A stretch of DNA of 6,248 bases from assembly GCA_937921835.1 (NCBI GenBank), contig CAKZVG010000556.1, forward strand, positions 1-6,248, given 5' to 3'. Under the pieces are notes generated by a model. The model was given only the letters and a program-made list of their open reading frames with translations. It was not told the origin of the DNA and ran no database searches. Position 1 is the first letter of the stretch; every line of letters starts with the position of its first letter. Shown in pieces: positions 1-4,835 of the stretch. The translations under genes were made by a program, and so were the position numbers. The DNA is from an uncultured Bryobacteraceae bacterium. Lineage in GTDB: Bacteria; Acidobacteriota; Terriglobia; Bryobacterales; Bryobacteraceae.

Positions 1-594
1 GAGCAGCGTCAGCGGGTGCATGGCTTCGTCCATGCGCAAGCCCTCCACATAAGGAAAAGGGATGCCGGCCCAGCGCCCCTGGGGCATCTGCTTGGCGTCG
101 TAAAAGGTCTGGAAAGCAACGTACTTCGCCTTCGATCCGGGCTGCGTGCGTTCGAGCAGCGTCCGCAGCGGGAAGCCGATCCAGGGGACGACCATCGACC
201 AACCTTCCACACAGCGGAAGCGGTAGATGCGCTCCTCAAGCGGCGCCATTTTCAGGATAGTGTCGAGGTCGAAGACGCGGGGCTTGTCGAGTTCGCCCTC
301 GACCGCCACGGTCCACGGAATCGTCTTGAAGTTGCCGGCCAATTTGGCGGGCTGGTCCTTCTGGGTGCCGAACTCGTAAAAGTTGTTGTAGCCGGTCACC
401 ACCTTGTAGGGAGTCTGGGCCTCGTTGGTGCTGAGCGGGCTGGGGAGCAGAGGCGACAGCTTGGTTGCGGCCCGGAGGGCCTGGCCGCCGGCCAGCAGGC
501 CGGCTCCGGCGGCGAAAAAGCGGCGGCGATTGAGATACACGCTCTTGGGCGTGACCTCAGAATAGCGTAAGCCGTATGACTTTCCGATGAGCAT
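1..594 (-). CDS. msrP: Protein-methionine-sulfoxide reductase catalytic subunit MsrP (YedY), N-terminal part, cut by left edge
   Basis: This is the first 198 codons of a gene read leftward from ATG at 594-592; the frame is still open at base 1. MsrP is a periplasmic molybdopterin enzyme that reduces oxidised methionine in envelope proteins, with electrons from the membrane haem protein MsrQ. Residues 12-27 read SEVTPKSVYLNRRRFF, a twin-arginine (Tat) signal matching the start of E. coli YedY. A hydrophobic Ala/Gly stretch follows to about residue 43. The mature part carries GYNNFYEFG (68-76), then ERIYRFRCVEGWSMVVPWIG (121-140), then YVEGLRMDEAMHPLTLL at the edge. Cys128 (codon at 211-213) corresponds to the Cys that ligates molybdenum in E. 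coli YedY. The E. coli protein is 334 residues, so roughly the last 40 percent is missing. AGGA at 605-608 (minus strand) lies 10 nt before the ATG. An msrQ gene would be expected further left on this strand but cannot be seen. Family assignment is firm. Confidence 0.95.
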   Translation of the reverse strand, partial: MLIGKSYGLRYSEVTPKSVYLNRRRFFAAGAGLLAGGQALRAATKLSPLLPSPLSTNEAQTPYKVVTGYNNFYEFGTQKDQPAKLAGNFKTIPWTVAVEGELDKPRVFDLDTILKMAPLEERIYRFRCVEGWSMVVPWIGFPLRTLLERTQPGSKAKYVAFQTFYDAKQMPQGRWAGIPFPYVEGLRMDEAMHPLTLL

Positions 595-646
595 GCTCCC
601 AGGGTCCTGACAATGGGATGCCGCGAGCGGCGATCCGGTTGCCACG

Positions 647-662
647 CCGCCGCGGCCGGCGG
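647..662. repeat. Short inverted repeat, 6-bp arms, GC only
   Basis: CCGCCG at 647-652 and CGGCGG at 657-662 are perfect reverse complements around the 4-base loop CGGC. The element sits inside the divergent msrP/receptor spacer. It could form a small hairpin or be part of a protein-binding site. In sequence this GC-rich such repeats also occur by chance, and no T tract follows, so it is not a convincing terminator. Confidence 0.35.
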
Positions 663-668
663 TCAGCT

Positions 669-682
669 TTCCGTTACCGGAA
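669..682. repeat. Short inverted repeat TTCCG-N4-CGGAA, possible operator
   Basis: TTCCG at 669-673 and CGGAA at 678-682 are perfect reverse complements around TTAC. The 14-bp element lies 43 bp before the receptor start and 75 bp from the msrP start. That is a reasonable place for a dimeric regulator to act on either gene. I do not recognise it as the site of a known regulator. The role is inferred from position and symmetry. Confidence 0.3.
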
Positions 683-724
683 CGTCATCCGCGTGCAACC
701 GCACACTTATACCCTACCAGTGTC

Positions 725-3700
725 ATGCGTAAATCCCTTTGGTGGACGGTTTGGGTTTTATTGCTGTGCTCCTATCCCGGCGCTGTTTGGGCGCAGAGTT
801 TCACCGGTTCGATCGCGGGAACGGTCACCGATCCGGCGGGCAGAGCCGTCTCCGGCGTGCAGGTGACGGCGGTCAACCAGGACACCAACGTCCGGCACCG
901 GACGCGGTCGAACGAGAGCGGGGTGTTCAACCTGCTGTTCCTGCCGATCGGGCGGTATGTGATCGAGGCGGAATCGCCGGGGTTCAAGCGCGCGGTGCTG
1001 GGGCCGTTTCAGATCGAAGTGAACCAGAGGGCGCGGGTGGACGTGGCGCTGGAGTTGGGACAGGTGAGCGAGTCGGTGGAGGTGCGCGATATCGCGCCCA
1101 TCCTGCAAACCGACAGTTCGCAGACCGGCGACACGCTCACGGCGCGGCAGTCCGCCGGGCTGCCGCTGAACGGCCGCAACATCGCCGCGCTGGCCTTGTT
1201 GATGCCCGGGGCGGTCACGCCCAACACGGCCTCGTTCGATACGCCCGGGCGGGCGGTGTCGGGCGGCAGGCCGTTTGTAAACGGAAACCGCGAGCAGACG
1301 AACAACTTCTCGCTCGACGGGCAGGAGATCAACGAGAGCGTATCGAACATCGTGGGCTACAACCCCAGCGTGGACGCCATCGGTGAGGTGCGGGTCCTCA
1401 CCGGAAACGCCTCGGCCGAGTTCGGCAACTCAAGCGGCGCCAACGTGGTGATGAGCCTCAAGAGCGGCACCAACCAGTTCCGCGGGAACCTGTTTCACTA
1501 CTTCCGCAACGACAACCTGGATGCCAACGGCTTCTTCGCCAACCGCATCGGAGCCGGGCGGCGGGGCCTGGCGCGCAACCTCTTCGGTGGCACGCTGGGG
1601 GGCCCGATCGTGCGCGACCGGCACTTCTTCTGTGTCGATTACGAAGGCGCCCGGCAGCGCAGCAGCGGTCCGGCCAGCGCCGCGGTGGCGCCGGCGGAGT
1701 TCCGCTCCGGGAACCTGGTGGCGATCCCCAGGGCGATCACCGATCCCGCCGCGCGCCAGCCGTTTCCGGGCAACCGCATCCCGGCCAGCCGCATCGTCAA
1801 CCCGGTGGCGCGCGCCCTTTATGAGGATCCGGGGCTCTATCCGCTGCCCAACAACCGCGGGGCCGGCCCGCTGGGGATCGCGGGCAACTGGCTGGCCTCG
1901 AGCGGAGCGTTTCTGGCCAACGACCAGGGCGACGTCAAGATCGACTCGCGGCTCTCGGACCGCGACACGCTAAGCGCACGCTACAGCCAGACGCGCTACC
2001 GCTCAGGGACCTCCAGCGTGGCGCTGCCGGTGTTTGTCGCTTCCGAATCGGTCTATCCCACCTACGCGGTGGTGGGGAACTGGGTGCGGGCTTTCAGTGC
2101 CCGGCTGACGAGCGAGGCCCGTTTCGCCTACAGCAATCTCACCTCGGAGGGGCGGCCGACCGATCCGGCCGGGCGGCTGGGCGCCAACGGCAACGAAAAA
2201 CTCGGGATCGCGGGCGGGCAACCGGCGCGGGGGGCGAGCCGCGTACAACTCGGCGACGGCCTCAGCGACGTGGGCGGAGTCGCCTCTTACGGGGCCACGG
2301 ACAATCACACCTTCCAGTTTGGGGAAACCGTCACCTGGCAGCGCGGGCGCCATCTGTGGAAGGCGGGAGTACAGGCGCTGCGCTATCTGCAAAACCGCTT
2401 CTACACGGGAAACAACGGAGCGCTCGGCCGGTTCGACTATTCGGGCCGTTACACCGGGAGCGCGCACGCCGACTTCCTGCTGAATCTGCTTTCGGCCAAG
2501 GGCCGCGGCTCGACCGGCGACAAGTGGCGCCAGCGTTCCTGGCGGCTGGCCTTCTTCGGACAGGACGACTGGAAGGTGACCTCGCGGCTGACGGTCAACC
2601 TGGGCCTGCGCTGGGAGTACGCGCAGCCGATCTATGAAGCCTCGGACCGGCAATCCAGCATGGACCTGGTAACGGGCCGCGTGCTGCTGGCGGGCAAGGA
2701 CGGGAATTCGCGGGCCTTGTACAAGCCGTTCTACTACCAGTTCATGCCCCGCGCGGGATTCGGCTGGACGCCGCGCGCGCTGGGCGGCCGGACCGTGATC
2801 CGCGGGGCCTACGGCATCACCAGCTTCCTTGAAGGAACCGGAACCAATCTGCGGCTGCCGCTCAATCCGCCGTACTTTTTCGAATCCGACGTCACCTACT
2901 CGCTGACCCAGCCGGGGGACATCCGGACCGGTTTCGCCGACGTCCAGCCGCGCAAGGAGTTCGCCGGCCAGGTGCGGGTGTGGAACCCCGATCTGCGGCC
3001 GGCCTTCACTCAGCAATGGAACCTGAGCGTGGAGCGGCAGCTCACCGGGCGTCTCTCGGCCACCGCCGCCTATGTGGGCCAGCGCGGCACGCACCTGATC
3101 GTCGCGCGCGAGTACAATCAGCCGCTCCCGGACCCGGGTCCGGTGAACACCTGGCGGCCGCTGAATGAGCGCCGGCCGCTGTTCGCCGCGGCGCCGCTGG
3201 TGACCAACATCAGCGGAACGGATTCGAGCGCGCAGATGCACTACCATTCGCTTCAGAGCAGTTTGCGGCAGCGCTTCGGCGGCGGCCTGGAGATGCTGGC
3301 CTCTTACACCCTGAGCAAGATGTTGTCGGATTCGATTGGCTTCTACGGTTCGGCGGGCGTGAACAACGAGGGGGCCTACTGGCAGAACGCCTACGACCGC
3401 AAAAACAACTACGGCCCCGGTTTCTTCGACGCGCGGCATATCTTCTCAAGCGGGCTGCTCTACGACCTGCCGTTCGGCCGGAACCGGCGTTTCGGCGCGG
3501 GATGGAGCCGCCTGGGCGACGCCCTGCTGGGCGGCTGGAGCGTGCAATCGATCCTGCGGACCCATACCGGCTTCCCGGTGACGATTCAAGGCCGCGACGC
3601 CACCAACCAGGCGGTGCGGGGGAACACGCGTCCCAACCGCTACCGGCCCATCGAGGTGGTGAACCGCTCCGTGGACGCCTGGTTCGGAACCGGGGTGACG

Positions 3701-4009
3701 TTCTGCGGCGCCGGCGCCGACGACGGGAAGTGCGCCTACGGCGACCCGCCCGCGGGAGTGTTCGGCAACGGCGGCGTCGGAACCGAGCGCGCGCCCTCGT
3801 TCTTCAACCTCGACCTGTCGCTCGGCAAGCGGTTCCCGCTGGCGGAGCGGCGCTGGGTCGAGTTCCGGAGCGAGTTCTTCAACGCGTTCAATACGGTGGC
3901 GCTGGGACCCCCGGGGCGCCTGACCTCCTCGCCGGCGACTTTCGGCACGATCACCTCGCAGGTGAACTCCCCGCGCAACGTCCAGTTGGTTCTGAAATTC
4001 TGGTTCTAA
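725..4009 (+). CDS. TonB-dependent outer-membrane receptor, Oar-like, with carboxypeptidase-regulatory-like N-terminal domain
   Basis: This complete 1094-residue gene runs from ATG to TAA and encodes an outer-membrane beta-barrel transporter predicted to take up a large ligand, perhaps an oligosaccharide or peptide, using TonB energy. Residues 1-23 are a Sec signal peptide (charged MRK, hydrophobic core, cleavage after AVWA, mature start QSF), which supports this start despite no visible ribosome binding site. Residues about 26-112 form a carboxypeptidase-regulatory-like beta-sandwich (GTVTDPAGRAVSGVQV, then GVFNL and LPIGRYVIEAESPGF). The plug spans about 125-250, with LPLNGRN at 146-152, FSLDGQEINE at 195-204 and SGTNQFRGNLFHYFRN at 247-262. 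The rest is barrel, with the family's FFNLDLSLGKRF and FFNAFNTVALGPPG near the end. The chain finishes in LVLKFWF, a terminal Phe as expected for BAM-assembled barrels. No classic TonB box is evident; VSESVEV at 114-120 sits where relatives have ETVTVTA. Such receptors are highly paralogous in Acidobacteriota, so the substrate cannot be read from sequence. Confidence 0.95.
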   Translation: MRKSLWWTVWVLLLCSYPGAVWAQSFTGSIAGTVTDPAGRAVSGVQVTAVNQDTNVRHRTRSNESGVFNLLFLPIGRYVIEAESPGFKRAVLGPFQIEVNQRARVDVALELGQVSESVEVRDIAPILQTDSSQTGDTLTARQSAGLPLNGRNIAALALLMPGAVTPNTASFDTPGRAVSGGRPFVNGNREQTNNFSLDGQEINESVSNIVGYNPSVDAIGEVRVLTGNASAEFGNSSGANVVMSLKSGTNQFRGNLFHYFRNDNLDANGFFANRIGAGRRGLARNLFGGTLGGPIVRDRHFFCVDYEGARQRSSGPASAAVAPAEFRSGNLVAIPRAITDPAARQPFPGNRIPASRIVNPVARALYEDPGLYPLPNNRGAGPLGIAGNWLASSGAFLANDQGDVKIDSRLSDRDTLSARYSQTRYRSGTSSVALPVFVASESVYPTYAVVGNWVRAFSARLTSEARFAYSNLTSEGRPTDPAGRLGANGNEKLGIAGGQPARGASRVQLGDGLSDVGGVASYGATDNHTFQFGETVTWQRGRHLWKAGVQALRYLQNRFYTGNNGALGRFDYSGRYTGSAHADFLLNLLSAKGRGSTGDKWRQRSWRLAFFGQDDWKVTSRLTVNLGLRWEYAQPIYEASDRQSSMDLVTGRVLLAGKDGNSRALYKPFYYQFMPRAGFGWTPRALGGRTVIRGAYGITSFLEGTGTNLRLPLNPPYFFESDVTYSLTQPGDIRTGFADVQPRKEFAGQVRVWNPDLRPAFTQQWNLSVERQLTGRLSATAAYVGQRGTHLIVAREYNQPLPDPGPVNTWRPLNERRPLFAAAPLVTNISGTDSSAQMHYHSLQSSLRQRFGGGLEMLASYTLSKMLSDSIGFYGSAGVNNEGAYWQNAYDRKNNYGPGFFDARHIFSSGLLYDLPFGRNRRFGAGWSRLGDALLGGWSVQSILRTHTGFPVTIQGRDATNQAVRGNTRPNRYRPIEVVNRSVDAWFGTGVTFCGAGADDGKCAYGDPPAGVFGNGGVGTERAPSFFNLDLSLGKRFPLAERRWVEFRSEFFNAFNTVALGPPGRLTSSPATFGTITSQVNSPRNVQLVLKFWF

Positions 4010-4047
4010 GCGGCCACGGCCGGAACAGGCCGCGGCAGTCGGCTCGA

Positions 4048-4061
4048 CCGGTATCCGGTAT
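4048..4061. repeat. Tandem duplication of a 7-bp unit (CCGGTAT x2)
   Basis: CCGGTAT occurs twice back to back (4048-4054 and 4055-4061) in the gap between the receptor and the small membrane protein gene. The second copy supplies the first three bases of the candidate -10 box TATCAT. Two copies of 7 bp are too few to call a functional repeat family. It may be a slippage event or a chance pattern. Confidence 0.5.
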
Positions 4062-4064
4062 CAT
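4059..4064 (+). promoter_or_regulatory. Possible -10 promoter element for the small membrane protein gene
   Basis: TATCAT matches the sigma-70 -10 consensus TATAAT at 5 of 6 positions. It would start transcription near 4071, just before the Shine-Dalgarno at 4072-4077, leaving a leader of only about 15 nt. No recognisable -35 hexamer lies 16-18 bp upstream (bases 4035-4042 read GCAGTCGG), and no extended -10 TG is present. Read-through from the receptor gene, 76 bp upstream on the same strand, is an equally good explanation for expression. Confidence 0.25.
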
Positions 4065-4071
4065 TGCCTAC

Positions 4072-4077
4072 GGAGGA
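4072..4077 (+). promoter_or_regulatory. Shine-Dalgarno GGAGGA that fixes a GTG start
   Basis: GGAGGA is a near-perfect anti-16S match ending 8 nt before GTG at 4086. It decides the start of the downstream membrane protein, which has no nearby in-frame ATG giving the same N-terminus. It is the strongest ribosome binding site visible in the window. Confidence 0.8.
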
Positions 4078-4085
4078 CTCCGCGG

Positions 4086-4475
4086 GTGGAAAGCCACGTC
4101 AAGGCGGTCGCGATCCTGCACATCGTGCTGGGTGGATTGGGCGCGCTGGCGGCGCTGCTGGTTCTCACGGTGTTCGGTGGAATCGCGGGCATTGTGGGCG
4201 CGGCGGCGCCGCCGGGCGAGGCCGCGGCCGCCATTCCCATTCTGGGCCTGATTGGCGGAGTGATCTCGATCCTGGTGTTGCTGCTCTCACTGCCCGCAAT
4301 CCTCGCCGGCTTCGGCCTGCTCAGCTTTCAACCCTGGGCGCGCATCCTCACCATCGTGATTTCGGCGCTGAACCTGTTGAACGTGCCCATCGGCACCGCG
4401 CTGGGCGCCTACAGCCTGTGGGTGCTGCTGAATACCGCGACGGAGGTCCTGTTCCGCCGCGGCGCGCGGGGTTGA
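4086..4475 (+). CDS. Small integral membrane protein of unknown function, 129 residues
   Basis: GTG-started and ended by TGA, this gene is placed by the GGAGGA site 8 nt upstream. The product is strongly hydrophobic. Segments at about 6-39, 49-79 and 86-117 give three to four membrane helices, with short polar links at 41-48 (APPGEAAA) and 80-85 (SFQPWA) and a basic tail RRGARG. There is no cleavable-looking signal peptide and no catalytic motif. The C-terminal half (GLLSFQPWARILTIVISALN, then PIGTALGAYSLWVLL) resembles a pattern I associate with uncharacterised bacterial membrane proteins, in which 'WAR-x-L' and 'P-x-GT-x-LG-x-Y-x-LWVL' recur. I cannot give a reliable family name. It lies 76 bp after the receptor on the same strand and could be co-transcribed with it. 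It converges with the 66-residue gene. A real gene is likely; its function is unknown. Confidence 0.85.
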   Translation: MESHVKAVAILHIVLGGLGALAALLVLTVFGGIAGIVGAAAPPGEAAAAIPILGLIGGVISILVLLLSLPAILAGFGLLSFQPWARILTIVISALNLLNVPIGTALGAYSLWVLLNTATEVLFRRGARG

Positions 4476-4479
4476 GCAG

Positions 4480-4494
4480 GCCGGGGTTTCCGGC
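4480..4494. terminator. Small GC hairpin in the convergent gap, possible weak bidirectional terminator
   Basis: GCCGG at 4480-4484 and CCGGC at 4490-4494 pair perfectly around the loop GGTTT. The hairpin lies in the 34-bp gap between two convergent stop codons (4475 and 4510), where a shared terminator is expected. The stem is only 5 bp and neither side has a T tract, so a canonical intrinsic terminator is not shown. Confidence 0.3.
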
Positions 4495-4509
4495 GCGCGA
4501 GGGAAACAG

Positions 4510-4710
4510 TCAGCTTCTCTTTGCGCGCTCGAGGATCTTTTCGATGTCCTTCGCCGACAGGCTGGAGGAGAACTGGCTCAACTCTTCCCGCGAAACGAAA
4601 ACCCCCTCGCCGTTTCTCCAGATGGTCAACCCGACCTGGCCCAGGTTGCGGGCCTCAAAGCCGTCGCGCCGGAGAGTGGCGGCAAGTGTGGAAAGATCGC
4701 CGATCGCCAT
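4510..4710 (-). CDS. Small soluble protein of unknown function, 66 residues
   Basis: The gene reads from ATG at 4710-4708 to TGA at 4512-4510. AAGGA (minus strand, 4725-4721) lies 10 nt before this ATG and favours it. The frame stays open upstream for another 133 codons, with another ATG at 4794-4792, but the farther part overlaps the sulfatase in a second frame and is Arg/Pro/Ala-rich in the manner of shadow translation. The product begins MAIGDLSTLAATLRRDGFEA, an apparent amphipathic helix. The middle (VGLTIWRNGEGVFVSREELS) looks like a short beta hairpin. The end (SAKDIEKILERAKRS) looks like a charged helix. There is no signal peptide, membrane segment, Cys or His. I do not recognise the family. 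It sits 125 bp after the sulfatase on the same strand and could be its downstream partner or independent. The non-random composition and ribosome binding site support a real gene, but length leaves doubt. Confidence 0.6.
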   Translation of the reverse strand: MAIGDLSTLAATLRRDGFEARNLGQVGLTIWRNGEGVFVSREELSQFSSSLSAKDIEKILERAKRS

Positions 4711-4835
4711 GTGAAATGAGTCCTTAAAGTACTTCGAACACAGCGGCGGGGCGCGTGACGCGGCCCGGCGGCTGTCTTTACCGAGCTTTAACATTAACGG
4801 ACCGCAACCATGCCGGACGGCGCCGGATGCGGGGG
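4711..4835. other. Intergenic gap between the sulfatase stop and the 66-residue gene
   Basis: This 125-bp stretch holds the AAGGA ribosome binding site (4725-4721, minus strand) and a locally AT-richer patch around 4776-4797. That patch could contain a promoter for the small gene, but I find no matching -35/-10 pair. No hairpin followed by a T tract is seen after the sulfatase stop (TAG at 4838-4836), so read-through from the sulfatase is possible. Confidence 0.4.

Larger units (their letters stand above)
595..724. promoter_or_regulatory. Divergent intergenic region between msrP and the TonB-dependent receptor
   Basis: This 130-bp stretch separates two genes that point away from each other, so promoters for both should lie here or overlap the coding ends. 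I see no good TTGACA/TATAAT pair in either direction. The nearest thing for the receptor is TATACC at 708-713, a 4/6 match to a -10 box with no recognisable -35 about 17 bp upstream. It would place transcription initiation only a few bases before the ATG at 725. No Shine-Dalgarno is evident before that ATG. Two perfect short inverted repeats occur at 647-662 and 669-682 and are listed separately. The regulatory role is inferred from position only. Confidence 0.4.

Noticed and set aside
16..570. 184-codon open frame on the plus strand at the left edge
   Set aside because: It is the complement of the msrP coding sequence, whose Tat signal, Cys128 motif and C-terminal edge match the family closely.
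2003..3439. 478-codon open frame on the minus strand inside the receptor gene
   Set aside because: It lies wholly within the receptor coding region, its product is Arg/Pro/Val-rich low-complexity-like sequence, and the receptor frame is continuous with family motifs throughout.
4010..4033. GCGGCC...GGCCGC inverted repeat just after the receptor stop as a terminator
   Set aside because: The arms are 6 bp with a 12-base loop (4010-4015 and 4028-4033) and no T tract follows. In GC-rich DNA this is weak evidence, and transcription may continue into the next gene.
4461..4499. Direct repeat GGCGCGCG at 4461-4468 and 4492-4499 flanking the end of the membrane protein gene
   Set aside because: This is an 8-bp GC-only word in a GC-rich region with no associated element. 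It is most likely chance and not a target-site duplication.
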